A DNA stretch of 64,000 nucleotides from positions 1 through 64,000 of the forward strand of contig JAVBUF010000010.1 in the NCBI GenBank assembly GCA_031555615.1, read 5' to 3'. Under the pieces are notes generated by a model. It did no database searches. It was not told the DNA's origin and saw only the letters and a program-made list of their open reading frames with translations. The stretch comes from UBA935 sp031555615. GTDB lineage: Bacteria; Bacillota; Clostridia; Lachnospirales; Lachnospiraceae. Position 1 is the stretch's first letter. Every line of letters begins with the position of its first letter. Below are positions 41,566 through 51,032 of this stretch, one piece after another. Position numbers and translations under genes: made by a program.

Positions 41566-44154
41566 ATGAAAATTACACGACTTGCCAGTTTTGCCGCTGT
41601 AGGATTTACAATAGCTTGTATTATCTCTGTCGGAGCAAATGTGGTGTACAAAGCGGTTGTAGAAGACGAACGCAAAGCCATGGAGAAAAAGGAAACTTTG
41701 ATAGAACTTGGCGATTCATACACAAAATATTCAGATAAACTTACCAAAGCAGCAAGGGCATATGTACAGTTTGCAGATAATTCACAGTATGAAGCGTATA
41801 AAAGAGAAAAAAGCTTAAAAGTAAATGAGCCGGATTATTTTATTGAAAATCTGCAATCTGTGGGTATTACTCAAACGGAGCTTGAGGCTATTAAATCAGC
41901 AATAAAATATCAAAGCAGTTTATCATTATTGGAGGAAAGTGCTTTTATTAAAGTTGCTGATAATAACCTTGAAGAAGCAAGGGTTATCATGTTTGGCAAT
42001 GAGTATGAAATCAAAAAGAAAAATGTATCAGACAGCATTGAAGAATTTAAGTATATTTTGGACAGAGAGAGTCATTATGAAATTAATGAAGCAAGAAAAA
42101 AGGCTGATATAGCCAGTACATTGCTGACGGTGATTCAAACTTTTAATATGCTTTGGGGGATTGGATGTTTCGTTATCATCTATTTGAAACTCAGGCCCAT
42201 TAATTCCCTTCTGGAGGCTTCACAAAAAATTGTGCATGGCAATCTTGATGTAACGGTAAAAATAGATTCTAAGGATGAGATCGGTGACATTTATCGTAGT
42301 TTCGGATATTTAGTGGATAACATTCGATCGGTAAATAATCTGATGAATGAACAGTTGGAGGCCATTATTAATGGTGACTTCTCAAGCAGGGCAGATGCTT
42401 CCAAATTTGAAGGTGAATGGAAAAACAATATTGAAGGCTTAAATAATGTCGTTGAAGCTTTCATTAAACCCCTTAATGAGACGATTGATGTTTTGGATGA
42501 AGTAACTAAGAATAACTTTGAAATTCAGGTGGTGGGTAATTATAAAGGAGATTTTGCCCGTATTAAGAAAAAACTGAACAGCACAATCCTTTCGATTAAC
42601 AGCTATTTATTTGAAATCCAGCGTCTGGCAGTAGGTATTCAAAATGCCGGTTCGGGAATTGTCATTAGAGATAAAGACAAAAAGATTACGGACTTTAACA
42701 ATGGCGCGGAGAAAATTTTAGGATATCAAGCAGAAGACGTGATCGGCCAAGATAATATTTTTGCGCCTTACGTGGAAGATACCGAAAACGAGGATATTTT
42801 TGATTATGTTTTAAAAGGGAAAGATATTCAGGCAGAGGTAACAAAAATGATGCGCAAGGATGGAACCCTTGTCTTTTGTGATCTCAGCGTAACCCTGATT
42901 ATAAATAGGTATGGGGAATGTGTTGGTTTTTGTTCCATTTTCCAGGATATTTCAGATCGAATAAAAATGGAAGAAGAAATAAAGAAGTCTATTGATGCAG
43001 CATTAGAGGCCTCAAGAGCAAAGTCATTATTCCTGGCTAACATGAGCCACGAAATCAGAACTCCGATGAATGGAATATTAGGGTTGGTGGAACTGACACT
43101 TAACAATACTAATGTGAATGAAAGAGCACGGGACTACTTATATAAAATGAAGGCAAGTGCCAATGGACTTATGAATATCATAAACGATATCCTTGATATA
43201 TCAAAAATAGAAGCCGGAGAATTAAAACTGGAAGTGATACCTTTTGACCTTCATCAGGTCTTTTCGGAATGTGAAAGTATTAATGCTCTGAAAGCGGAAG
43301 AAAAAGGCATATTGCTGAATTTTTATTATGAAGAGCCGCTTGAAAGGCTATTACTGGGGGATCCCACAAGGCTGCGTCAAGCCTTGCTCAATATCATTTC
43401 AAATGCGATAAAGTTTACTGAAAAGGGCCATGTATCTGTAAAAGCCATATGTGCGGAACCGGTCGGCAACAGGGTCAGGATCAGGTTTGAGGTTTGTGAC
43501 AGTGGCATTGGTATGACGAAAGAACAGGTCAGCAATATTTTTCAGAACTTTAAACAGGCCGACGAAAGTACCACCCGTAAATATGGCGGCACGGGACTGG
43601 GTCTTTCGATCACTAAAAATATTATCGAGTTAATGGGTGGTGAAATAGCAGTAGAAAGTAAGTTAGGGGTCGGCACAGAGTTTCATTTTGAGATAGAGTT
43701 TGAATTGTCACATGAAATAGAGACGTCCCGTATTGCTAATAAAAATAGTTTTGAGAACCTTCAAATACCGAGCTTTAATGGCAAAATACTGCTTTGCGAG
43801 GACAATGAAATCAACCAAATGGTTGCCGCGGATAATTTTGCGCTTGTGGGACTGGAGGTTACAGTGGCAGATAACGGCCAAATCGGCGTGGAAAAAGTCC
43901 GGGAAGCATATGCAGATGGTTTTATATATGACTTGATTTTCATGGATATCCACATGCCGGTAATGGACGGAATCACAGCGACACAGGAAATTCTGCAGAT
44001 GGGATATAAAAATCCGATTATTGCCATGACTGCAAATGCCATGAAAGAAGACCGGCAGATGTGTCTGGATACAGGGATGACAGATTATCTGAGCAAACCA
44101 TTCGATGTAGTTGAAATATGGGCATTATTATCTAAGTATTTGAAACAAGCATAG
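41566..44154 (+). CDS. Hybrid sensor histidine kinase with receiver domain
   Basis: An 862-residue membrane kinase. A first membrane helix (about 8-30) and second (about 188-208) flank an extracytoplasmic helical domain. A HAMP (about 209-262) and a second HAMP-like signalling helix pair (to about 345) follow, then a PAS domain (about 352-468). HisKA has His495 in MSHEIRTPMNG, and the HATPase domain has DSGIGM and GGTGLGLSI. The receiver has Asp794 in IFMDIHMPVMDG. No Hpt or output domain is nearby. It follows the binding-protein gene by three bases, so ligand-loaded lipoprotein is the likely input. Confidence 0.92.
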   Translation: MKITRLASFAAVGFTIACIISVGANVVYKAVVEDERKAMEKKETLIELGDSYTKYSDKLTKAARAYVQFADNSQYEAYKREKSLKVNEPDYFIENLQSVGITQTELEAIKSAIKYQSSLSLLEESAFIKVADNNLEEARVIMFGNEYEIKKKNVSDSIEEFKYILDRESHYEINEARKKADIASTLLTVIQTFNMLWGIGCFVIIYLKLRPINSLLEASQKIVHGNLDVTVKIDSKDEIGDIYRSFGYLVDNIRSVNNLMNEQLEAIINGDFSSRADASKFEGEWKNNIEGLNNVVEAFIKPLNETIDVLDEVTKNNFEIQVVGNYKGDFARIKKKLNSTILSINSYLFEIQRLAVGIQNAGSGIVIRDKDKKITDFNNGAEKILGYQAEDVIGQDNIFAPYVEDTENEDIFDYVLKGKDIQAEVTKMMRKDGTLVFCDLSVTLIINRYGECVGFCSIFQDISDRIKMEEEIKKSIDAALEASRAKSLFLANMSHEIRTPMNGILGLVELTLNNTNVNERARDYLYKMKASANGLMNIINDILDISKIEAGELKLEVIPFDLHQVFSECESINALKAEEKGILLNFYYEEPLERLLLGDPTRLRQALLNIISNAIKFTEKGHVSVKAICAEPVGNRVRIRFEVCDSGIGMTKEQVSNIFQNFKQADESTTRKYGGTGLGLSITKNIIELMGGEIAVESKLGVGTEFHFEIEFELSHEIETSRIANKNSFENLQIPSFNGKILLCEDNEINQMVAADNFALVGLEVTVADNGQIGVEKVREAYADGFIYDLIFMDIHMPVMDGITATQEILQMGYKNPIIAMTANAMKEDRQMCLDTGMTDYLSKPFDVVEIWALLSKYLKQA

Positions 44155-44214
44155 GCTTCCTGCCTTAATTGTTGAAGGATTTGACAAATGACAGAAGGGT
44201 ATTACGTTGTGATT

Positions 44215-45321
44215 TCACTGGCTTCTGCGGCAGTCAATGTATTTGTGTTGCTTCTTGACAACTCCAAGCACCCACATCATAAGCGCGCTGAAAACAAATA
44301 CAGAAGTGCAGTATGATATCATGCCCACCCAATAGGGTAACTCTGGGAAAAAATTCTTAAACAGTTGTACAAAAAACCAGTGGAACAAATAGATATACAG
44401 GCTCAGCCGTCCCAGATAATTAGCCGGTCGTGTGAAGTGCGTGTTTAAAAATCGCGCAACAAGCGTCTGGTTTGAAAAGCAAAGGAACAGCAAAGCTGCA
44501 AAAATCGGCACCCAAAACAGCATGTCGTATGGGACAAAGGAATCTTTCCACAGTATCGGTACAATCAGCGAAAAAACAAGTAGAATCTCTAAAGCACTTG
44601 CAGTGATCTGCACTTTTTTCCTCCACTTCGCCGCCGAGGCTTTTTCATATACCACATAACAAAGGCACCCCATACTAAGTCCCGCAAATGCCCGTAAATT
44701 AGCCGACAATGTGAACACCACAACCTCATTGCCCACGTCCATTGTGCCGTAGGCTTGCATGATGAAGACATAGATGAAAACCGCTGACAGAGGCGCGATA
44801 ACATTTGTGTAGACGCGGCGGTGGTATTTTGCCAAATAATACACCGGTATCATCGCCAGCAGCATGGCGGCAAGGTACCACGCGGAGCCCACTAGATAGT
44901 CTGCATTAAAAGCAGGATGAGGCGTGAATCCGGCTGTTTGCATTAATAAAATTTCCCACTTAAAATGGAACAGTTGTGACAGTATATCGCCAAGGTCTGT
45001 AACATTATTTGTAATCATGGTTAACACAAATACCATGATAAACGCGATGATATAACCGGAGTAAAACCCCTTCGCCTTGCAAAAAATGTACCACAGCGAA
45101 TCTAGAAGCTGTCCGGAGGCTGAGATTTCCGTCGCCAAGGGCTCCTTGCAAATGACTCGCATCAGTAAAAAGCCGCTGAACATAAAGAAGAATTCCACCA
45201 CAATATACATATAGCCGAAGCGAATCGTGTCGGGATAAATAAAAGCCTCAAAGTGGAGTATTACTACACAAAATGCCGCAAAAATGCGGATCCATTCTGC
45301 GGATGCAATCCGTTTACTCAT
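44215..45321 (-). CDS. Acyltransferase family 3 membrane protein
   Basis: A 368-residue polytopic membrane protein, about ten segments. It begins with SAEWIRIFAAFCVVILHFEAF, containing the family's conserved R and H in the first helix, and has FMFSGFLLMRV. Members O-acetylate or otherwise acylate surface glycans or macrolides. No glycan genes are adjacent, so the acceptor is unknown. GGAGG precedes the ATG. It converges with the hybrid kinase gene across 60 bases without a clear hairpin. Confidence 0.85.
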   Translation of the reverse strand: MSKRIASAEWIRIFAAFCVVILHFEAFIYPDTIRFGYMYIVVEFFFMFSGFLLMRVICKEPLATEISASGQLLDSLWYIFCKAKGFYSGYIIAFIMVFVLTMITNNVTDLGDILSQLFHFKWEILLMQTAGFTPHPAFNADYLVGSAWYLAAMLLAMIPVYYLAKYHRRVYTNVIAPLSAVFIYVFIMQAYGTMDVGNEVVVFTLSANLRAFAGLSMGCLCYVVYEKASAAKWRKKVQITASALEILLVFSLIVPILWKDSFVPYDMLFWVPIFAALLFLCFSNQTLVARFLNTHFTRPANYLGRLSLYIYLFHWFFVQLFKNFFPELPYWVGMISYCTSVFVFSALMMWVLGVVKKQHKYIDCRRSQ

Positions 45322-45451
45322 ACCGTTACCTCCTTCATTACTTCCTTCATTTTAAAGTAACGACAAATTTTTGGCAAGCTTTTCCGAGTATTCCTTTATA
45401 CCTTCTTCCTGATCTGGAACATTAAATAGCAAAATGTGATAAATAGAAATA

Positions 45452-45480
45452 TAGACTTTAGGAATTGTTTGTGCTAGTAT
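45452..45480 (+). promoter_or_regulatory. Candidate promoter of the Ig-like repeat gene
   Basis: TAGACT (45452-45457) and TAGTAT (45475-45480) at 17-base spacing, 63 bases before the chosen ATG. The preceding ATAAATAGAAATATA resembles the repeated block at 36232. Confidence 0.4.
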
Positions 45481-45543
45481 AAAAAGTGATATTTTTTGAT
45501 ATTTTGGTTATATACATGGAGAAAAAGGATGGGGGAATGTTAT

Positions 45544-47127
45544 ATGGAACCTGTAATAGAGAACAACCCAGAGGACGTAAATGCAACTATTTCACAGAAG
45601 CCGGTAATAAATATTACCAGTTGTCCGGTTGCCACTGTCAGTCAACGGGCGGCGATAGGCGGCAGCATTGAAAGCACTGCAAAAGAGTTAAATATGTATG
45701 TGAATGGCCGGGAACAGAAGATAATTGGAGGAAAATTTTTGATTTTTCTGCCTTTAGAGACTGGTAGTAACGATTGTGATATAGTGTTAACTGATGAAGA
45801 AGGAAATACTTTCCGGGAAAAAAGAACTATATTTTGCGGCAGTCTGCCGCCGGTTCTGCGGGTGGAGTGGCTTCCTGATGTGACCCCGGAAAATGTCCTG
45901 ACCTTCAGTGGTGTGGTAACGAATCCGAACCAGATAAAAGAAGATATTACATTAACGGTAAATGGCCGTCCGATCGATGTTTCACCGGAAGGTACATGGG
46001 CGCAGGATTTTTTTTTGAAAGAAGGTACAAATGAATTTGAATTGACGGCTCAGGATACTTCCCAGCGTAAGACTGTGATCAGAAGAATCATTGAGCATCA
46101 TGCCAATGCTCCGGAGATTTCCTTTGAGGGTTTATTACCGGTGGTTTCCACCCATAATATTTCTTTTTCCGGAAAAATGAAATATTATCTGGATAATTCC
46201 ATGAGTATCCGCATTCATGATAAAAGAGTGCCGGTCAAAGACGCTGCTTTTTCCTATAAAGCCAGTATCCGAACGGACATTACGGAAATTCCCTTTGTGG
46301 TTGAATTAAGTGGCAGGCCGCTTTTGAAATTTTCCAGAAAGGTCATCTTTTCCTCGTCAGCACCGGTTATTGAAATCGATAATGAATTGAAAAAGATTGC
46401 CCAGATGCAGTACCGCATATCCGGTAATATCAGTGATGAAAATGATGTGGACCCGGTTTTAACTGTTAATGGCCGGGAAGTTCTTCCCAAAAAAGGCCAG
46501 TGGAGTGCGTCTCTGATGTTAGAGTATGGCTATAATACGATACTGGTTGAAGGGAAAAATAATACTGGTAAGAAAACGGTTATTAAAAAGAAAATATTTG
46601 TGGAGGTTCCGGAACCGGTGATTGTAGTGGGAGAATATCCGGAGGTTTCCGATGAGGTCCGCATTATTTTAACCGGTGAAGTCCAGGATGAAATGAATGA
46701 AAGTGTTTCCCTGACGATCAACCAGGAAGAAGTGAAATTGACTCCATCACACAAATTTAATGTTCCTCTTTTTTTACATGAAGGAATAAATGATATTACT
46801 TTTGTTGCCGAGACACAGGATAACAGGCGGGCAGTGAAAGTGATACGGATAGAATATTCCAAGCTTTACCGGTTAATTGAAGTTGCCGGCTATCTGCCCC
46901 GCACCAGCTCATCACTATTTAAACTGCGGGGAACAGTCCAGGAGGACATTGCGGATGAAAGGGTGGCGGCATTGTTTGCAGACGGAAAGCAAGTTCCTAT
47001 TGTTGACAATAAATGGGAGGCATCTATCAACTTAAAACCCGGTGAGAACTATGTTAAAATCCAAGTTCAAACCGAAAGCGGTAAAAAAGTGGATATCCAG
47101 AAACGTGTCTGGTATGATAAACTGTAG
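45544..47127 (+). CDS. Protein of tandem Ig-like modules, no export signal
   Basis: A 527-residue acidic protein built of about six beta-sandwich-like modules of 75-85 residues. Each module ends with a T/R-x-V-I-x-R/K-x-I strand (such as TVIRRIIEHH, TVIKKKIFVE, VKVIRIEYS). Each also contains a V-N-G-R-x-V or V-N-Q-E strand and a W-x-x-x-x-x-L-x-x-G-x-N turn (KGQWSASLMLEYGYN). The pattern resembles glucodextranase-B-like or bacterial Ig modules that are usually secreted. No signal peptide or membrane segment exists. The ATG at 45544 follows a GGGGGAATG box; an in-frame upstream ATG at 45496 would give a basic, Trp-rich start (MIFWLYTWRKRM) that is not a normal signal. Function unknown. Confidence 0.65.
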   Translation: MEPVIENNPEDVNATISQKPVINITSCPVATVSQRAAIGGSIESTAKELNMYVNGREQKIIGGKFLIFLPLETGSNDCDIVLTDEEGNTFREKRTIFCGSLPPVLRVEWLPDVTPENVLTFSGVVTNPNQIKEDITLTVNGRPIDVSPEGTWAQDFFLKEGTNEFELTAQDTSQRKTVIRRIIEHHANAPEISFEGLLPVVSTHNISFSGKMKYYLDNSMSIRIHDKRVPVKDAAFSYKASIRTDITEIPFVVELSGRPLLKFSRKVIFSSSAPVIEIDNELKKIAQMQYRISGNISDENDVDPVLTVNGREVLPKKGQWSASLMLEYGYNTILVEGKNNTGKKTVIKKKIFVEVPEPVIVVGEYPEVSDEVRIILTGEVQDEMNESVSLTINQEEVKLTPSHKFNVPLFLHEGINDITFVAETQDNRRAVKVIRIEYSKLYRLIEVAGYLPRTSSSLFKLRGTVQEDIADERVAALFADGKQVPIVDNKWEASINLKPGENYVKIQVQTESGKKVDIQKRVWYDKL

Positions 47128-47237
47128 TATTCAAATATGCTGATTAATTTTTTATAATCATTCAAGTCAATATCATACAAGAGCTGCTTAAGAATATTTG
47201 ATATACTCAAGAAAAAACAAGGGAGCAGGCAGCTTAA

Positions 47238-48092
47238 ATGGAAAACGAAGAACGGACAGTGCGTTTCGATAATGATCTAAAAATAGAAGCATATCATTTT
47301 AAGGGTATCATGCAGAAATTTCCAAATCATTTCCATGAATATTATGTGATTGGATTTGTAGAACGCGGGCACAGGTCTTTGACCTGTAAAAACAGGGAAT
47401 ATACAATAAATGCGGGGGATTTACTGCTGTTTAATCCTCTTGATAACCATACTTGCGAACAGGTAGATGATCAGGCATTAGACTGGCGGTGTCTGAATAT
47501 TGAAAAAGATGTAATGTGCCGTGTGGCAAAGGAAATTACCGGGACGGACAATCTGCCGGTATTCACATCAACCGTAGTCTGCCAAAGCGACGCGGTTTCC
47601 ATTCTTAAAGATCTGCATGATATGATTATGAAAGAAACAAAAGAATTTAACAAAGAGGAAACTTTTTATTTTTTAATTGAACAGTTGATTGGCGACTATA
47701 CTAAGCCGGTTATGGAAACAATGAAGCAGGTGACCAGGGAAATTCAAGCAGCCTGTGACTATATGGAAGACAATTATACGGAGACAATAACGTTGACAGA
47801 ATTAAGCAAGGTATCCGGCCTCAATAAATATACCTTGCTCAGAAACTTTACCATGCAGAGGGGAATAACGCCGTATCAGTATCTATCGACTATCCGTGTT
47901 AATAAAGCAAAAAAGCTATTAGAGACCGGAGTATCGCCAATAGAGGCGGCATTGCAATCCGGCTTTACGGACCAAAGCCATTTTACACGATTTTTTAAAA
48001 CTTTTATCGGGCTGACACCGAAGCTGTATCAGGATATATTCTGTGAGGATGATGAACAGAAAAAGGCGGAGGCACGCGGTGAAAGAAACTGA
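47238..48092 (+). CDS. AraC-family transcriptional regulator
   Basis: A 284-residue regulator. The N-terminal AraC_binding cupin contains FPNHFHEYYVIGFVERGHR and GDLLLFNPLDNHTC. The C-terminal two-helix-turn-helix reads TLTELSKVSGLNKYTLLRNFTMQRGITPYQYLSTIRVNKAKKLL and SGFTDQSHFTRFFKTFIGLTPKLY. A GGGAGCAGG box precedes the ATG. The downstream EamA exporter gene overlaps it by 14 bases and is the likely target. Confidence 0.93.
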   Translation: MENEERTVRFDNDLKIEAYHFKGIMQKFPNHFHEYYVIGFVERGHRSLTCKNREYTINAGDLLLFNPLDNHTCEQVDDQALDWRCLNIEKDVMCRVAKEITGTDNLPVFTSTVVCQSDAVSILKDLHDMIMKETKEFNKEETFYFLIEQLIGDYTKPVMETMKQVTREIQAACDYMEDNYTETITLTELSKVSGLNKYTLLRNFTMQRGITPYQYLSTIRVNKAKKLLETGVSPIEAALQSGFTDQSHFTRFFKTFIGLTPKLYQDIFCEDDEQKKAEARGERN

Positions 48093-48966
48093 TAATTTAA
48101 AGGGGCATGGGGCTGCTCTTATAACGATTTTGGTATGGGGAACGACATTTATTTCTACAAAGCTTCTGTTAACGAATTTTAAGCCCATTGAGATTTTATT
48201 TTATCGCTTTAGTATTGGCCTGGTCGTGCTTTTGATTGCCTACCCGCACAGACTGAAAGGAACGAGCAAAAAACAGGAATTGATGTTTATGGCCGCGGGA
48301 TTGTGCGGAGTAACATGGTATTATCTGCTGGAAAATATCGCTCTTACATATACCACGGCTTCGAATGTCGGCGTTATCATATCTGTCGCGCCGTTTTTCA
48401 CGGCAATGCTGGCAAATTGGCTGTTGGCCGGTGAAAGGCCGAGGGTAAACTTTTTCATTGGTTTTTTTGCGGCTATGACAGGGATTTTCCTTATCAGTTT
48501 TAATGGGAGTACTGTTTTGCAGCTAAATCCCGTTGGTGATCTGCTGGCGCTGCTGGCTGCTATTGTTTGGGCGGCATATTCCATTATTGCAAGGAAGATA
48601 AGTGAATTTGGATACAACACTATTCAAACCACAAGAAAGATATTTTTTTATGGATTGGCTTTTATGATACCTGTATTGTTCCCGTTTCATTTCGAATGGG
48701 GAGTAGAGCGATTTACTAAGCCGATTAACCTGTTTAATATCCTATTTCTTGGATTGTGCGCTTCTGCCTTATGTTTTGTTACATGGAATTTAGCGGTAAA
48801 AGTTTTAGGAGCAGTAAAAACAAGCATTTATATTTACCTGGTTCCGGTCATTACCGTAGTAACTGCTGTAATTGTGCTAAGAGAGAGGGCTACTTGGATG
48901 TCAGCATTGGGAACGATACTGACGTTGGTGGGACTTTTTATATCCCAGAAAAAATTAAGAGTTTAG
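48079..48966 (+). CDS. EamA/DMT-superfamily transporter
   Basis: A 295-residue membrane protein with ten segments arranged as two EamA repeats. The first is LITILVWGTTFISTKLLL and the second begins LLALLAAIVWAAYSIIARKI. Members export amino acids or other metabolites. GTG 48079 is chosen because AAGGCGGAGG lies six bases upstream, inside the end of the AraC gene. Overlap and shared direction imply that the AraC protein regulates it. Cargo unknown. Confidence 0.9.
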   Translation: MKETDNLKGHGAALITILVWGTTFISTKLLLTNFKPIEILFYRFSIGLVVLLIAYPHRLKGTSKKQELMFMAAGLCGVTWYYLLENIALTYTTASNVGVIISVAPFFTAMLANWLLAGERPRVNFFIGFFAAMTGIFLISFNGSTVLQLNPVGDLLALLAAIVWAAYSIIARKISEFGYNTIQTTRKIFFYGLAFMIPVLFPFHFEWGVERFTKPINLFNILFLGLCASALCFVTWNLAVKVLGAVKTSIYIYLVPVITVVTAVIVLRERATWMSALGTILTLVGLFISQKKLRV

Positions 48967-49031
48967 AGCGATAGACTTATTTTGTTTTATAGTATATTAT
49001 TAACAAAGAATCTTATAAAGGAGGAATCAAA

Positions 49032-49523
49032 ATGAGTATGTACGAAGAAGGATTAAAATTAATAGAAGAGAAGTTTGGCAACGGAAAAGATAATGTGATT
49101 TCCCTTGCGACCATTGCACGGGAGCCGAACGCAGACGGACAACCACGCCCCGTCGTCCGTAGTGTGGATGCTTATTATGAAGACGGCACATTTTATGTAG
49201 TTACATATGCAAAATCAAACAAAATGCAGCAAATCGCACAAAATCCAGAGGTTTCGGTTGCGGGATGTCTGGAAATGTTTACTGCTAATGGAATAGGTGA
49301 AAACCTTGGTTGGGTGCTTGATCCTAAAAATGCTGAAATCAGAACGAAACTTCGCACAGCTTTTGCTGAATGGTATGATATGGCAAACAATGAAAAAGAT
49401 GAAAATTGTTGTTTTTTGGCAATTCATCTCAAAAAGGGAACGTTAAACGTAAACCATTGGGAAAAATTATATCACATGGACTTTGTAAATAAGACAGATA
49501 TGGAGAATGGAGGAATCTTTTAG
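49032..49523 (+). CDS. Pyridoxamine 5'-phosphate oxidase-fold protein
   Basis: A 163-residue split-barrel protein. It has the arrangement of a putative flavin/FMN-binding strand RPVVRSVDAYYEDGTFYVVTYAKSNKMQQIAQNPEVSVAG and an Ala-Glu-Trp helix. This subgroup of general stress/nitroreductase-like FMN or F420 proteins rarely has real PNPOx activity. It has an AAGGAGG ribosome site and stands alone; a terminator of the AAAAGGCATATTTCTC type follows within 15 bases. Confidence 0.85.
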   Translation: MSMYEEGLKLIEEKFGNGKDNVISLATIAREPNADGQPRPVVRSVDAYYEDGTFYVVTYAKSNKMQQIAQNPEVSVAGCLEMFTANGIGENLGWVLDPKNAEIRTKLRTAFAEWYDMANNEKDENCCFLAIHLKKGTLNVNHWEKLYHMDFVNKTDMENGGIF

Positions 49524-49536
49524 TTCAGGTTAATGA

Positions 49537-49576
49537 AAAAGGCATATTTCTCTTTTGTGAGAGATAGGTCTTTTTT
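49537..49576 (+). terminator. Intrinsic terminator after the PNPOx-fold gene
   Basis: AAAAGGCATATTTCTC (49537-49552) pairs with GAGAGATAGGTCTTTTTT. The left arm is identical to those at 29883 and 36186. Confidence 0.8.
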
Positions 49577-49618
49577 GATGCATTGATTTTTTAAAAAAGA
49601 GTATAGGAGAGATATTTA

Positions 49619-50437
49619 ATGAATGTAAAAAGGATTCAGAATTTTTTGTTTCGTCACGTTTATTTATTTATTATTACAATAATTGTTCTTTCTCTTTATT
49701 TTTTATCCATTGCAGATAGCGGATATATTGGTATTGATTTACTGGTTACTAATTTGCAGGGCCGTTTTGCCATTTCTGTTGTTCTCATTTTACTCATGGC
49801 AGTATTGGGATTGGCAAAGAATCGTTTTAATATAACAGGGTTTTTTAAAGGCTTTGTCAGCGGATGGCCTCTTTTATTGATTGGTGTGCTGTATTTTATA
49901 GTTTTATTGACAGGTACCAATTTTTCAACATATTTTATTGGAGTAAACGTGATAGCTATTGTGGCTATTATTTTCGATATGTTTTGTACTGGACTTTTTG
50001 AAGAGGTGCTCATGCGTGGAGTGGTCTTTCAAAGTCTGACGGAAAAAATGGGGAAAGACAGACAAGGGAATATGAAGAGCATGATACTTTCCAGCTTTCT
50101 TTTTGGATTGATTCATTTACTGAATTATTCCGAGGGCTTGTTAATAGCAACAGTTAGTCAGGTTTTATTTACATTTTTTATTGGAATGTTCTTATGCAGT
50201 ATTTTTATTCGTTCAGGAAGAAATCTTTGGGTTGTTATTGCCCTTCATGCGGTATTTGATTTTACAACTCTCATTTTGCAACAGAGATTTGTCTATAATA
50301 CGGCACCCGGCAATCCGGCAACGGATATGTCTTTGCTCATGGGGATTATTATCGTAGCAGCAACATTTCCACTTGGATTGCTTGGAGTAATAAATGTAAA
50401 AAATTATTACAAATCTTCCGGAGAGGTAAAAGTATGA
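49619..50437 (+). CDS. CPBP-family intramembrane metalloprotease
   Basis: A 272-residue membrane protein of about seven or eight segments. The Abi/CPBP signature is intact: EEVLMRGVVFQ (EExxxR) near 126-136, FGLIHLLNY (motif 2 His) and LHAVFDFTT (motif 3 His). Homologues are prenyl-protein-type CAAX proteases; in Firmicutes some give bacteriocin immunity. No bacteriocin gene is seen nearby. Its last four bases overlap the following GNAT gene. Confidence 0.9.
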   Translation: MNVKRIQNFLFRHVYLFIITIIVLSLYFLSIADSGYIGIDLLVTNLQGRFAISVVLILLMAVLGLAKNRFNITGFFKGFVSGWPLLLIGVLYFIVLLTGTNFSTYFIGVNVIAIVAIIFDMFCTGLFEEVLMRGVVFQSLTEKMGKDRQGNMKSMILSSFLFGLIHLLNYSEGLLIATVSQVLFTFFIGMFLCSIFIRSGRNLWVVIALHAVFDFTTLILQQRFVYNTAPGNPATDMSLLMGIIIVAATFPLGLLGVINVKNYYKSSGEVKV

Positions 50438-50994
50438 TTCGATATGAAACCGGACGGATTATTTTAAGGAATTATCAGCAAAAGGATGTTAACGACTATT
50501 TTGAATATATGAGTTTAGAATCTACTGCGGAACATGAAGACTTTGAGCCTTATTCTTTTGAAGAATGTGAAGAGGCTGTAAGTGCGAGACTGAGCGATGA
50601 TTCTTTTTGGGTGGTCGAACTGAAGGGAAGCGGGAAAGTAATAGGAGATTTGTGTTATCGCAAGGGAGATTATGAAACATATGAAATAGCCTATGATTTT
50701 AATGAGCGATATGGAAAAAAAGGATATGCTACAGAAGCATGTAAAAAAATAGTGGAGCATATTTTTATGATTCTGAACGGCCGAAGGCTGTATGTCGGGT
50801 GTAATGAGGACAATACAGCTTCATGGCGTTTATTGGAACGGTTGGGATTGCGCAGAGAGGCTCATTGTCTTGAGGATGTATCATTTAAAAAGGATTCAAA
50901 CGGTAATCCAATATACGTTAACAGTTATTTTTATGCCATGCTGAAAAAAGAATGGTATCCGACATCACGATACAATTTTGTTACAAAAGTATGA
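50434..50994 (+). CDS. GNAT acetyltransferase, RimJ/RimL type
   Basis: A 186-residue acetyltransferase. ETGRIILRNYQQKDVNDYFEYMS is the typical opening. The acetyl-CoA region is EIAYDFNERYGKKGYATEACKKIVEHI, and the C-terminal NTASWRLLERLGLRREAH is also typical. ATGA overlap with the CPBP gene shows coupling. Substrate unknown. Confidence 0.9.
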   Translation: MIRYETGRIILRNYQQKDVNDYFEYMSLESTAEHEDFEPYSFEECEEAVSARLSDDSFWVVELKGSGKVIGDLCYRKGDYETYEIAYDFNERYGKKGYATEACKKIVEHIFMILNGRRLYVGCNEDNTASWRLLERLGLRREAHCLEDVSFKKDSNGNPIYVNSYFYAMLKKEWYPTSRYNFVTKV

Positions 50995-51005
50995 TATAAT
51001 ACTTT
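50986..51005. promoter_or_regulatory. Dyad at the two-component system promoter
   Basis: AAAGTAT (50986-50992) and ATACTTT (50999-51005) form an inverted repeat with a six-base centre around TATAAT (50995-51000), just before the regulator gene. It may be an operator or a weak terminator of the preceding gene. No good -35 was found. Confidence 0.35.
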
Positions 51006-51032
51006 CTTGACAGGTGTCAGGAGGAAGCAACG

